Part shown: positions 52,810 through 61,894 of the stretch, one piece after another
How the letters are laid out: every line of letters begins with the position of its first letter
How positions within the stretch are numbered: position 1 is the first letter of the stretch
NCBI GenBank assembly: GCA_945861665.1
Contig: CAMAVS010000005.1
Span: 1 to 64,000, forward strand
Source of the DNA: Chitinophaga pinensis
GTDB lineage: Bacteria; Bacteroidota; Bacteroidia; UBA4408
DNA length: 64,000 bases
Reading direction: 5' to 3'
Notes under the pieces: model-generated
The model's input: only the letters and a program-made list of their open reading frames with translations
Database searches by the model: none
What the model was told of the DNA's origin: nothing
Made by a program: the position numbers and the translations under genes

Positions 52810-53631
52810 ATGAAATACCTTGCAAGTATATTACTTTCAGTGTTTTTTCACTTTTCGGGACTTGCACAAGAGTTGTTTCCAATGACGGAGCCTGCCAGTA
52901 ATATGGCAAGCGATGCACTCGGCTTGCGTTTAGGAATAAGCAATTATCAAAGTAATAATTACAATATAAAATCGCAAATAAAATCGGAAGTGATGTATGG
53001 AATAAATGCACGTTGGATGTTTCACATCAATGGGTATTTTTCGGATTTCTACAGTAAGGCATTTTTATTTCAAGGAGTGGGTTCATATTTCAAGTACCGA
53101 TTTCTTTCTATGGATAGTGAACACAGGCATACCCGAATGGCAGCATTTGGAAGAGTGACATACAACCCAACTAAAAATTATACCAGCGACCTGAACATTG
53201 AAGGGGCACAATCTGGACTTGCAGCGGGATTGGTTATAACACAGTTATTGCACAGACTTGCTTTATCAGTAACGCTTAATGAAACAAAAGCTTATTCATC
53301 GACAGGTATAATTCCTGAGAATTCATTCAATTACAACCTATCGGCAGGATACCTTATTTACCCCAGAAAATATACCAACTACAAACAAACAAATTGTAAT
53401 TTGTATGTTGAGGCAATGGGTAAAACAATTACAGCTAATCCTGAAAACAATTTTGCCGCAGGCTCTTCTTTGGACATTATACCATCCATTCAGTTTATAT
53501 TTAATTCACAAACCAGGCTCGACATAAGCTATAAAAGATCTGTTTATAATACCATTGTATACAATGCTCACCAATCCATCATGGTAAAAGTAGAACACAA
53601 TATTTTCAATGCTTTTCGTAATAGAAAGTAA
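52810..53631 (+). CDS. Predicted outer-membrane beta-barrel protein
   Basis: The 273-residue exported protein has a signal peptide (1-19, ending GLA) and repeated amphipathic strands (LGLRLGISNYQS, YGINARWMFHINGYFSD, NYNLSAGYLIYP, IPSIQFIFNSQTRLDISYKR). The pattern fits a barrel that resembles transporter-like or metal-associated proteins of Bacteroidota. As the last gene of the HMA operon it could be the outer-membrane exit or docking component; that is inference. It converges on lysC with only 4 bp between stop codons. Confidence 0.72.
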   Translation: MKYLASILLSVFFHFSGLAQELFPMTEPASNMASDALGLRLGISNYQSNNYNIKSQIKSEVMYGINARWMFHINGYFSDFYSKAFLFQGVGSYFKYRFLSMDSEHRHTRMAAFGRVTYNPTKNYTSDLNIEGAQSGLAAGLVITQLLHRLALSVTLNETKAYSSTGIIPENSFNYNLSAGYLIYPRKYTNYKQTNCNLYVEAMGKTITANPENNFAAGSSLDIIPSIQFIFNSQTRLDISYKRSVYNTIVYNAHQSIMVKVEHNIFNAFRNRK

Positions 53632-53635
53632 GCAC

Positions 53636-54952
53636 TTATAATTCAAACACCCCTTTGTTCAAGGCGCGCAATGCTTCTATTTTATGTTCCTTTTTAATGA
53701 GCAAAGAAATATTGTTTTTACTTCCTCCATAGGATATCATACGTATAGGAATACTTTTTAGCGATTCAAATATTTTCAAGGCGTAGCCTTCCTTTTCTTC
53801 TAAAAAATCTCCCACTATACAAATAATGGTTTGATCGTGATCGACTTCCACAGTACAAAATTTTTGTAACTCGGCTACTATCTTTTTCAAGTTTTTAATA
53901 TCGTCAATGGTTACAGAAACAGCCACCTCCGAAGTAGTAATCATATCGATGGGCGTTTTGTACCTTTCAAATATTTCGAACACATTGCGTAAAAAACCAT
54001 AAGCCAATAACATTCGTCCCGATTTTATTTTAACAGCAACAATCCCATCCTTGGCTGCAACGGCTTTGATATTAGCACCTTTAGGCTTTTCACAAATCAA
54101 AGTTCCTTTTGCGGAAGGTTGCATAGTATTTAACAAACGCACCGGAACATTGCGCAGCATTGCCGGAAACACACTGGAAGGATGCAATATTTTTGCTCCG
54201 AAATAAGCCAACTCAGCTGCTTCGTCAAAAGAAAGTTGTGCAATGGGATAGGTCTTGTCTACATAACGCGGATCGTTATTATGCATCCCATCAATGTCTG
54301 TCCAAATTTGAACCTCTTCGCTGTAAATAGCAGCACCCACCAAAGATGCAGTGTAATCGCTTCCTCCACGTTTTAAATTATCAATCTCACCAAATGCATT
54401 GCGACAAATATATCCTTGTGTAATAAAAATGTTATCGGTGGAATGTTGTGCCAACTCCTTTTTCAAATGTTCTTCAATGTATGCCAAATCGGGTTCATCG
54501 TTTTCATCGATGCGCATAAAATTGAGTGCAGCCAACAGCACAGAAGGCACTTTTATTTCTTGCAAATAGTAATGAAACAAAGCTGTTGATATTAACTCCC
54601 CTTGTGCTAAAATAGCACGTTCCTCATAAACTGTAAATAAATCGTTGGTAAAACTTTGTATGTATTCGAAATGTGTTACAATCAGTTCGTGTCCTTTCTT
54701 TTTATATTCCTCGCTGCTAAATAATTCGTTTACAAACACTGTGTACTTACTTTCTAAAGCTAAAATTTGCTCTTTGGCAAGCGACTTATGTCCGATGTAC
54801 AAAGAGTTGGCAATTTCAACCAAACTATTTGTTGTGCCAGAAACGGCAGACAATACAACCAATACCGGTCGTTTTTGATTTACCAGTTCAACCAATGCGT
54901 GCATACGTGTAGGAGAGCCTACCGATGTACCACCAAACTTCATTATTTTCAT
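53636..54952 (-). CDS. lysC: Aspartokinase
   Basis: The 438-residue kinase phosphorylates aspartate, the first step to Lys, Thr and Met. The N-terminal kinase domain shows KFGGTSVGSPTRM and the later GSDYTASLVGAAI with EVQIWTDIDG. Two C-terminal ACT domains (about 300-438, with GRMLLAYGFLRNVFEIFERY and TICIVGDFLEEKEGYA) suggest feedback control by an end product. It is not fused to homoserine dehydrogenase. A -7 element lies on the minus strand at 54982-54989. Confidence 0.93.
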   Translation of the reverse strand: MKIMKFGGTSVGSPTRMHALVELVNQKRPVLVVLSAVSGTTNSLVEIANSLYIGHKSLAKEQILALESKYTVFVNELFSSEEYKKKGHELIVTHFEYIQSFTNDLFTVYEERAILAQGELISTALFHYYLQEIKVPSVLLAALNFMRIDENDEPDLAYIEEHLKKELAQHSTDNIFITQGYICRNAFGEIDNLKRGGSDYTASLVGAAIYSEEVQIWTDIDGMHNNDPRYVDKTYPIAQLSFDEAAELAYFGAKILHPSSVFPAMLRNVPVRLLNTMQPSAKGTLICEKPKGANIKAVAAKDGIVAVKIKSGRMLLAYGFLRNVFEIFERYKTPIDMITTSEVAVSVTIDDIKNLKKIVAELQKFCTVEVDHDQTIICIVGDFLEEKEGYALKIFESLKSIPIRMISYGGSKNNISLLIKKEHKIEALRALNKGVFEL

Positions 54953-54981
54953 ATAATCCTTTTTGTGAAATAATCTTGTTA

Positions 54982-54989
54982 CAAATTTA
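54982..54989 (-). promoter_or_regulatory. -7 element of lysC
   Basis: On the minus strand TAAATTTG matches TAnnTTTG, about 30 bp before the ATG. No well-spaced -33 element is seen. Confidence 0.5.
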
Positions 54990-55054
54990 AACTATTTGCA
55001 ACAAAAACGTCATCGGTTAGAATACCGATGTCGTTTTGTTGTTTAGTAAGTCAA

Positions 55055-57244
55055 TTATTTAGTAAACAATAACTCTCTGTATTTTGGCAATGGCCAAGCT
55101 TCATCGTCAATTAACAACTCCAATTCATCTGCATGCTTTCGTATCACTTCAAAATATTCTTTCACCTTTTCGCAATACTCAATGGCTTGTTTTTTTACAT
55201 CATTAATGGTATTTGCCCTTTTGCGTGCTTCGGTCATTTCATCCACTTTTGTTTTAATACCGTTGATGTGTCCCGATATTTCATTTATCATTTGCAACTG
55301 TATGTTGGCTACTTTTTTAAAATCAGTATCATTCATTATTTCCTTTAAGCCTTTTACATTTTCAATCAATGAACTTTGATACTTTATGGCAGTAGGAATT
55401 ATATGACTAAGTGCAATATCGCCAATTACACGCGACTCAATTTGTATTTTCTTTGTGTAAGTTTCTAAATAAATATCATAACGTGCGTATTGCTCACGCT
55501 CACTCATAATGTTAAGTCGTTCAAACAAGTCAACCGTTTGTTTCGATACAAAAGCTGCCAATGCTTGTGGTGTAGTTTTAATGTTTGAGAGCCCCCTTTT
55601 TGCTGCTTCCTTCACCCACTCATCACCATAACCGTTTCCTTCGAAACGAATTTTTTTCGAGTCAACAATGCATTGTCTTAATGCCTGAAAAATAGCTTCG
55701 TCTTTCTCTACATCCTTCGCAATCAAGGCATCTACATCACTTTTAAATTTAATCAACTGGTCGGTCATAATCGCATTCAACACTGTCATTGGTCCGGAGC
55801 AATTAGCCGATGAACCCACTGCACGGAACTCAAATTTATTTCCCGTAAAGGCAAAAGGAGATGTTCTATTTCTGTCGGTATTGTCCAATAAAATATCTGG
55901 TATTTTTCCTACACCTAATTTAAGTGCCGTTTTTTCATCGGGACTCATTTTACCCGATTTTACTTTTGACTCCAACTCATCCAACACTTCCGATAATTGC
56001 GTACCCAAAAAGATAGATACAATTGCTGGTGGTGCTTCGTTAGCACCCAAACGGTGATCATTGTTTGCCGATGCGATGGATGCACGCAATAAGTCGGCAT
56101 TATCGTGCACCGCTTTTACGGTATTGATAAAGAAGGTTAAGAATTGTAAATTTGTTTTAGGAGTTTTACCCGGACTCAATAAATTTTTTCCCGTGTTGGT
56201 ACTCAAGCTCCAGTTGTTGTGCTTACCACTTCCGTTTACACCCGCGTATGGTTTCTCGTGCAAGAGTACACGGAAATTATGCCTGCGTGCAATTTTTTCC
56301 ATCACGTCCATCAACAATTGGTTGTGGTCGACTGCTAAATTACATTCTTCAAAAACGGGAGCACACTCAAACTGATTCGGTGCAACCTCATTGTGACGGG
56401 TTTTTACAGGGATACCTAATTTTAAGGATTCAATTTCAAAATCACGCATAAAAGCAGTAGCTCTATCGGGAATAGAACCAAAGTAATGGTCTTCCAATTG
56501 CTGTCCTTTAGCAGGTGAGTGGCCAAACAAGGTACGTCCTGTCATTGCCAAATCGGGACGAGCGTAATACAAGGCTTCGTCCACCAAAAAATATTCCTGC
56601 TCCCAACCTAAGGTTGCGGTAACTTTAGTTACACTTTTATCAAAATATTGGCACACATCTACGGCAGCCTTATCCAAGGCAACCAATGCTTTTAATAACG
56701 GTGTTTTAAAATCGAGTGCTTCACCCGTGTAGGAAACAAATATAGTTGGGATGCACAATGTTTTCCCAATAACAAAGGCAGGTGATGAAGGGTCCCAGGC
56801 AGTATAACCGCGCGCTTCAAATGTATTACGTATTCCTCCGTTTGGAAAAGAAGATGCATCGGGCTCTTGTTGTGCAAGCTGACTGCCACCAAAACGCTCA
56901 ATAGCTCTACCGCCTTCGGCAGGTTCAAAAAAAGCATCGTGCTTTTCGGCAGTAGCACCTGTTAAAGGCTGAAACCAATGAGTATAGTGCGTTGCACCTT
57001 TTGAACTTGCCCATGATTTCATAGAGGCAGCTACCTGGTCGGCCATTTTACGGTCAATGCGGGTACCTTTATCCATTGCATCCATTACATTTTTGAATGC
57101 CTCTTCCGAAAGAAATTCTTTCATTGCATCGATGCCAAATACATTTTCGCCAAAGAATTCGGATACTTTAATACTGGGTAATATCACCTCAATGGGCGTT
57201 CTTGAAAGAACAGTTTCTAATGCTTTAAATCTGTGAAATGCCAT
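55055..57244 (-). CDS. glnN: Glutamine synthetase type III
   Basis: The 729-residue enzyme makes glutamine from glutamate and ammonia. The length and sequence identify the GSIII class, well known in Bacteroidota: GATHYTHWFQPLTGATAEKHD near the start, the acidic metal-binding HNEVAPNQFECAPVFEE, HEKPYAGVNGSGKHNNWSL and GANEAPPAIVSIFLG. GSIII is larger than GSI (about 470 residues) and unrelated in detail to GSII. It has its own promoter at 57295-57326 and no adjacent regulator. Confidence 0.96.
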   Translation of the reverse strand: MAFHRFKALETVLSRTPIEVILPSIKVSEFFGENVFGIDAMKEFLSEEAFKNVMDAMDKGTRIDRKMADQVAASMKSWASSKGATHYTHWFQPLTGATAEKHDAFFEPAEGGRAIERFGGSQLAQQEPDASSFPNGGIRNTFEARGYTAWDPSSPAFVIGKTLCIPTIFVSYTGEALDFKTPLLKALVALDKAAVDVCQYFDKSVTKVTATLGWEQEYFLVDEALYYARPDLAMTGRTLFGHSPAKGQQLEDHYFGSIPDRATAFMRDFEIESLKLGIPVKTRHNEVAPNQFECAPVFEECNLAVDHNQLLMDVMEKIARRHNFRVLLHEKPYAGVNGSGKHNNWSLSTNTGKNLLSPGKTPKTNLQFLTFFINTVKAVHDNADLLRASIASANNDHRLGANEAPPAIVSIFLGTQLSEVLDELESKVKSGKMSPDEKTALKLGVGKIPDILLDNTDRNRTSPFAFTGNKFEFRAVGSSANCSGPMTVLNAIMTDQLIKFKSDVDALIAKDVEKDEAIFQALRQCIVDSKKIRFEGNGYGDEWVKEAAKRGLSNIKTTPQALAAFVSKQTVDLFERLNIMSEREQYARYDIYLETYTKKIQIESRVIGDIALSHIIPTAIKYQSSLIENVKGLKEIMNDTDFKKVANIQLQMINEISGHINGIKTKVDEMTEARKRANTINDVKKQAIEYCEKVKEYFEVIRKHADELELLIDDEAWPLPKYRELLFTK

Positions 57245-57294
57245 TTGTTTGTGTTTTTTAGGGAAGCGCGAGTATTTTTTAATAATTTTCGAGA

Positions 57295-57326
57295 CAAAGG
57301 TACAATTTTAGGGGGTACAGTCAAAA
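57295..57326 (-). promoter_or_regulatory. glnN promoter
   Basis: On the minus strand TTTTG (57322-57326), a 19-bp spacer and TACCTTTG (57295-57302) match both promoter elements. The leader to the ATG at 57244 is about 45 nt. Confidence 0.75.
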
Positions 57327-57444
57327 AAAAGTCATTATTTCTTATTAACCGTCAAAAATAAAAGGGGGCATAATAGAAAGTTTTGAAAACAAGACACCCA
57401 ATTTTCCCTAATTTTATGAATAACCTTTTCCTAGTAAATAAGGG

Positions 57445-57452
57445 TATATTTG
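57445..57452 (+). promoter_or_regulatory. -7 element of the decayed gene
   Basis: TATATTTG matches the -7 consensus and ends 8 bp before the ATG at 57461 of the broken gene. It shows the gene lost its frame but kept its promoter. Confidence 0.5.
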
Positions 57453-57456
57453 ATAA

Positions 57457-57720
57457 GATTATGAAAATAGAAAAAATGCTACAATAAAACTTAAATCATT
57501 TTTAGGAACTTTGAGTTCTAAAAATAAAAATGAAAGTAATGAAGATTATTGGAAATTAATTGGAGAAAAGGGAATAGTGATTAATGATAACGAAATTAAT
57601 GATGAAAAAGTTTTATTTTTATTTGACAAAAATTTAGATGATTTTAAAGTTAAAAACCACAATCCAATTAAGAACTGATTGTGGATTAACAAAACTGAAT
57701 TAGAAATTGACATCAAATAA
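57457..57720 (+). pseudogene. Decayed gene for a small hypothetical protein
   Basis: A frame with clear coding character (DYWKLIGEKGIVIND, VLFLFDKNLDDF, NHNPIKN then LWINKTELEI) runs from 57457 to a TAA at 57718-57720. It is broken in two ways. The ATG at 57461 is out of frame, explained by one base lost from the A6 run at 57471-57476, and a TGA interrupts the frame at 57676-57678. The original protein would have been about 87 residues. I do not know its function. Together with its promoter it occupies most of the 700-bp gap between glnN and the lipoprotein gene. Confidence 0.65.
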
Positions 57721-57952
57721 AACACTTCAATCAATATCTGTTTGTGTCAGTATCTTTGGTATTGTATTATTCTAAATATTATATTGAATTGACGTTATAG
57801 CATAAAGTTGGCTAAAATTAATTAAAGCAAACTAGTGTTTCCCAAAAAAACATTTTTTATATTAAACTTGAAAACATCCACCAAATATGTAAAATAGTTA
57901 CTTTTGTATAACAATAAAGAAAAAATAAAATTCTCAGTTTATACAAAACAAA

Positions 57953-58462
57953 TTATTCTTTTACAACAGTCGCTGTTTCTATTACACGAAACTTTTTAGC
58001 AGCATCAAACATTGCCATAGCCTGCTCTTCGGTATAAATTTTGTCTCCCTTTTTATCTTGTATTTCATAAGTTGTTTTACCTGCTTTTAGAATGAAATAA
58101 AAGTGGAACTCTGAATCCAATATTTTTGATTCGTACAATAAAGCATTATCTTCCTCCTCAACATAACGTTGAAATTTATTTACTTCATTGCCTGCAATAT
58201 CCTTTTTTATCTGTTCCACATTACCTTCACCTTCTACTATGTCTATTTGAAATTCATTGCTGCATTTCAAGTTGTATATACCAGCTGCAGTATTTTCAAC
58301 AATAGGTTCACTAGGGGCACTTACTACCATTGAAAGTCCACTCTTTGATAAATCATATTCACTTGGAACCAATTTAATTTCATTCTCTTTTTTATCGCCA
58401 TTGCCACAAGCACTTAAAAGCGCAATACATGAAACAGCAAGGATTAAGGCAATTTTTTTCAT
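57953..58462 (-). CDS. Hypothetical lipoprotein
   Basis: The 169-residue protein has a lipoprotein signal (LILAVSCIALLSACGNGDKK, Cys19) and a soluble mature domain, about 60-160, with alternating strands and a C-terminal helix (EEQAMAMFDAAKKF). Nothing in it points to a reaction. It is divergent from the peroxiredoxin gene, with a shared 56-bp intergenic region that carries a -7 element for the lipoprotein on the minus strand. Confidence 0.7.
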   Translation of the reverse strand: MKKIALILAVSCIALLSACGNGDKKENEIKLVPSEYDLSKSGLSMVVSAPSEPIVENTAAGIYNLKCSNEFQIDIVEGEGNVEQIKKDIAGNEVNKFQRYVEEEDNALLYESKILDSEFHFYFILKAGKTTYEIQDKKGDKIYTEEQAMAMFDAAKKFRVIETATVVKE

Positions 58463-58494
58463 ATTTTTATTTTTATTTTAATTAATATTGTGAG

Positions 58495-58502
58495 CAAATA
58501 TA
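58495..58502 (-). promoter_or_regulatory. -7 element of the hypothetical lipoprotein gene
   Basis: On the minus strand TATATTTG matches TAnnTTTG, about 32 bp before the ATG. The short divergent region also has to hold the peroxiredoxin promoter, which I could not place. Confidence 0.5.
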
Positions 58503-58518
58503 AAAAACAATTTTACGT

Positions 58519-58986
58519 ATGATACTTAATAAGGGAGATAAAGCTCCATTTTTTAAACTTTACAATTCAAATAAAAAAGAAATATCCACAGATACTTTTA
58601 ATGGAAAAACGTTCGTTATACACTTTTTCCCCCTTGCATTTACAGGCACTTGTACAAAGCAATTGTGCACTTTACGTGACGACTTTTCTTTTTATAGTGA
58701 CTTAAATGTTGATGTTGTGAGTATTTCAGTAGATTCATTGTTCGTATTGAATAGATTTAAAGATGAGCAAAACCTTACTTTTGACTTGTTAAGTGATTTC
58801 AATAAAGAAACCTCGCTTGCTTATGGTGCCTTATACAATGAATTTCTTTATGGGATGAAAGGAGTTTCGAAAAGAGCGGCCTTTGTAATTGATAAAAATG
58901 GAATAATCCAATATGCCGAAGTGCTTGAATCGGCATCCGATTTACCTAACTTTGAAGCAATAAAAGAATTATTGAAAGTAATTTAA
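58519..58986 (+). CDS. Peroxiredoxin (AhpE/PrxQ-like)
   Basis: The 155-residue thioredoxin-fold peroxidase has the peroxidatic cysteine in FFPLAFTGTCTKQLCTLRDD (Thr and Cys of the PxxxTxxC motif) and a C-terminal strand (AAFVIDKNGIIQYAEV). A second cysteine five residues after the first (TCTKQLC) resembles resolving-cysteine placement in PrxQ proteins, but it could be structural. It reduces hydroperoxides. aspS starts 10 bp downstream, so they form one transcript. Confidence 0.88.
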   Translation: MILNKGDKAPFFKLYNSNKKEISTDTFNGKTFVIHFFPLAFTGTCTKQLCTLRDDFSFYSDLNVDVVSISVDSLFVLNRFKDEQNLTFDLLSDFNKETSLAYGALYNEFLYGMKGVSKRAAFVIDKNGIIQYAEVLESASDLPNFEAIKELLKVI

Positions 58987-58996
58987 ATCATAAAAA

Positions 58997-60751
58997 ATGT
59001 TACGATCACATACCTGCGGAGAATTACGCAAAGCACACCTTGGACAAACAGTTACTATTAGTGGCTGGGTGCAGGGAATGAGAGATAAGGGCTCATTGCT
59101 TTGGATAGATTTGCGTGACCGTTATGGCATAACACAAATAACCATTGAAACTGAAAATGCATCCACCGAACTTGTAACTATTGCTAGAAGTTTGGGGCGT
59201 GAATTTGTAATAAGTGTTACAGGAAAAGTAACTGAACGTTATTCAAAATCAGACAAGATTGAAACAGGCGATATAGAAATTAATCCTGCAAAAATTACTG
59301 TGTTAAATTCTGCCATTACCCCTCCTTTTACAATTGAAGATGAAACCGATGGTGGAGATGATATACGTATGAGATATCGCTACTTGGATTTGCGAAGAAA
59401 CACAGTGCGTAAAAACTTAGAATTACGCCACCGAATAGCGATTGAAACTCGTAATTATCTAGATAAATTAAATTTTCTAGAAGTAGAAACTCCTGTTTTG
59501 ATTAAGTCGACACCCGAAGGTGCACGCGACTTTGTGGTACCCTCCCGAATGAATCCAGGAGAGTTTTATGCCTTGCCACAATCACCGCAAACTTTCAAAC
59601 AATTGTTGATGGTTGGAGGATTTGACCGTTACTATCAAATTGTAAAATGTTTTCGTGACGAAGATTTGCGTGCCGACAGACAACCTGAATTTACACAAAT
59701 AGATTGTGAAATGGCTTTTGTGGAACAGGAAGATATTTTGAATACGTTTGAAGGAATGGTACGTCATTTATTCAAATCGGTAAAAGGAATTGACATTCCA
59801 GCACTTACAAGGATGACTTATGCAGACGCAATGAAATTTTATGGAAACGACAAACCGGATATTCGTTTTGAAATGACATTCATTGAATTAAACTATTTGG
59901 TAAAAGGGAAAGACTTTAAAGTTTTTGATGATGCACAATTGGTTGTTGGTATTTGCGCAAAAGGTGCTGCAGAATATACACGCAAGCAATTGGATGAATT
60001 AACTGAATTTGTTAAACGTCCGCAAGTAGGCGCAACAGGATTAGTATATGCACGGTACAATGCAGACGGCACAATAAAATCATCGGTAGATAAATTTTAC
60101 AACGAGGATGAGTTAAAAAAATGGGCAATAGCATTTAATGCAGAGCCTGGTGATTTGATAATGATATTGGCGGGAGAAGAACATAAAACACGTAAAGCTT
60201 TATCTGAATTGCGTTTGGAAATGGGAACACGATTGGGCTTACGCGACAAAAGTAAATTTGCTTGTCATTGGGTTATTGATTTCCCCTTGCTGGAATGGAG
60301 TGGGGAGACAAGTAGATGGCACGCAATGCACCACGCATTTACATCACCGAAGCCCGAAGATATTCCATTACTTGATTCGAATCCCGGAGCGGTGAGGGCG
60401 AATGCTTACGATTTGGTGATTAATGGAGTTGAAATTGGTGGGGGATCAATTCGTATATTTAATAAAGAGATGCAAGCTAAAATGTTTGAATTATTAGGTT
60501 TTACAAAAGAAGATGCGCAATCACAATTTGGGTTTTTAATGAATGCCTTTGAATATGGTGCGCCTCCACATGGAGGAATTGCATTGGGCTTCGATAGATT
60601 ATGTTCATTATTTGGAGGCGCTGACGGCATACGTGATTTTATTGCTTTCCCAAAAAATAATTCGGGACGCGATGTGATGATTGATTCACCTTCGATAATT
60701 GCTGAAGAGCAACTAAAAGAGTTAAACATTAAGCTATCACATCAAAAGTAA
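58997..60751 (+). CDS. aspS: Aspartyl-tRNA synthetase
   Basis: The 584-residue class II synthetase charges tRNA-Asp. It has the OB-fold anticodon domain ([20 protein letters not shown]), class II motif 2 ([20 protein letters not shown]), the bacterial GAD insertion in the middle, and motif 3 ([20 protein letters not shown]). Length fits the bacterial discriminating/non-discriminating type; which one is not visible. It follows the peroxiredoxin gene by 10 bp. A weak terminator follows. Confidence 0.96.
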   Translation: MLRSHTCGELRKAHLGQTVTISGWVQGMRDKGSLLWIDLRDRYGITQITIETENASTELVTIARSLGREFVISVTGKVTERYSKSDKIETGDIEINPAKITVLNSAITPPFTIEDETDGGDDIRMRYRYLDLRRNTVRKNLELRHRIAIETRNYLDKLNFLEVETPVLIKSTPEGARDFVVPSRMNPGEFYALPQSPQTFKQLLMVGGFDRYYQIVKCFRDEDLRADRQPEFTQIDCEMAFVEQEDILNTFEGMVRHLFKSVKGIDIPALTRMTYADAMKFYGNDKPDIRFEMTFIELNYLVKGKDFKVFDDAQLVVGICAKGAAEYTRKQLDELTEFVKRPQVGATGLVYARYNADGTIKSSVDKFYNEDELKKWAIAFNAEPGDLIMILAGEEHKTRKALSELRLEMGTRLGLRDKSKFACHWVIDFPLLEWSGETSRWHAMHHAFTSPKPEDIPLLDSNPGAVRANAYDLVINGVEIGGGSIRIFNKEMQAKMFELLGFTKEDAQSQFGFLMNAFEYGAPPHGGIALGFDRLCSLFGGADGIRDFIAFPKNNSGRDVMIDSPSIIAEEQLKELNIKLSHQK

Positions 60752-60763
60752 AAGCCACATTTT

Positions 60764-60784
60764 TAAACTTTTTAGTTTATTTTT
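60764..60784 (+). terminator. Possible aspS terminator
   Basis: TAAACT and AGTTTA form a 6-bp stem around a 4-nt T loop, followed by a T-run. The stem is AT-only, so termination would be weak. Confidence 0.35.
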
Positions 60785-60850
60785 GTTGGTCATTAGAAAG
60801 TCTGTTATAGAAAAACGACCTTGTTTGTAATAATATTTAAATTATTTGAT

Positions 60851-61225
60851 TTGATTTCTAAGTTTTCTATAAAAGATATTGAGCGATTATCGGGAATAAA
60901 ATCCCATACACTGCGTATTTGGGAACAATGCTAAAGTATTATAAAACCTGAGAGAACAGGCAACACTTATATTTACTTAGGACAATCAGTACCTTTGGAT
61001 GATTTATTAGCAATAATAAAAACAAGAAACCCTGATTGCTTGGTTTCGATATTTACCTACAACGATAAAAACTTTGAAATAGAAAAATATATTCAACATA
61101 TTGCTTCACTGTTTCGAAAAGTTCATTTTCTTGTTTCCGGTTTTAAATTAATGGAATCTTCCTTTAAAACCGAAAAAAACATTTCCTTATTTAAAACACC
61201 TATGGAATTTAAAAAAATTCTGTAA
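60851..61225 (+). pseudogene. MerR-type regulator with B12-binding-like domain, internally deleted and stopped
   Basis: One frame encodes the start of a MerR helix-turn-helix (FSIKDIERLSGIKSHTLRIWEQ), then a TAA stop (60932-60934), then IIKPERTGNT joined directly to YIYLGQSVPLDDLLAIIKTR. The last part is the start of the second subdomain of a cobalamin-binding-type C-terminal domain, as in CarH/LitR-like regulators. The rest of the HTH, the linker and about half of the C-terminal domain are missing. Loss of the WEQRYG region and the stop show the gene is dead. It lies immediately upstream of the sigma factor and photolyase genes, where an intact regulator is normally found. Confidence 0.85.
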
Positions 61226-61319
61226 AAGCAATCCCAATAAGGTATTCAAAATCCCAATACTCCTTTAATTGCTGTCATTTAACAATTTTTATCTTAAAAA
61301 AAGATTACTGATTCTTTTT

Positions 61320-61353
61320 TTTGTTTAACTTTTTAATACATTTGTTAAACAAA
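61320..61353 (+). promoter_or_regulatory. Inverted-repeat operator and promoter of the sigma factor gene
   Basis: TTTGTTTAAC (61320-61329) and its exact complement GTTAAACAAA (61344-61353) are 14 bp apart. The -7 element TACATTTG (61337-61344) lies between them. The ATG at 61364 follows 10 bp later. The layout fits a dimeric regulator controlling the sigma factor-photolyase unit. Confidence 0.7.
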
Positions 61354-61363
61354 TTAAAATAAT

Positions 61364-61873
61364 ATGACTGCAATAGAGTTTAATTCGCATCTAACACAAC
61401 AAAGTACTGCCCTAAAATATTTTGCATTAAAACTTACTATGAATGGTGAAGATGCAAATGATTTGGTACAGGACACTTTCTTAAAAGCAATAATGTATAA
61501 AGACAAATTCAAAGATGTCACTAATATAAAAGCTTGGCTTTATACTATAATGAAAAACACCTTCATAAATAATTACCATAGAACTACAAAAATGAGAAGG
61601 ATACTGAAAGATGCAGAAGAAGTTCAAAAAGCGCCTATTACGGCTAAGATATCAACCAATAATGCTGATTCAAATTTGAAAGTTAAAGAAATTGAAATGG
61701 CTATTCAAAAACTAGACGATGTGTATAAAATTCCTTTTATAAAACATATTGATGGGCACAAGTATCAGGAAATATCGGATGAATTGGAGTTACCAATTGG
61801 GACAATAAAAAGTCGCATTTTTCTTGCTAGAAAAAGATTGATGAACGAATTAAATGAGTTTGCCTTTTCATAA
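61364..61873 (+). CDS. ECF-type RNA polymerase sigma factor
   Basis: The 169-residue sigma-70-family factor has region 2 (FALKLTMNGEDANDLVQDTF, IKAWLYTIMKNTFINNYHR) and region 4 with an HTH (HKYQEISDELELPIGTIKSR). It lacks regions 1 and 3, so it is of the ECF class. No anti-sigma gene is adjacent. Its position between a CarH/LitR-type regulator (now broken) and a photolyase, 21 bp before the latter, matches light-responsive sigma factors of Bacteroidota photo-gene clusters. Confidence 0.9.
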   Translation: MTAIEFNSHLTQQSTALKYFALKLTMNGEDANDLVQDTFLKAIMYKDKFKDVTNIKAWLYTIMKNTFINNYHRTTKMRRILKDAEEVQKAPITAKISTNNADSNLKVKEIEMAIQKLDDVYKIPFIKHIDGHKYQEISDELELPIGTIKSRIFLARKRLMNELNEFAFS

Positions 61874-61894
61874 AACACCATTTCTAACAACAGA

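Noticed and set aside
55133-56451. Plus-strand frames opposite glnN
   Set aside because: They are antisense to conserved glutamine synthetase codons and lack promoters.
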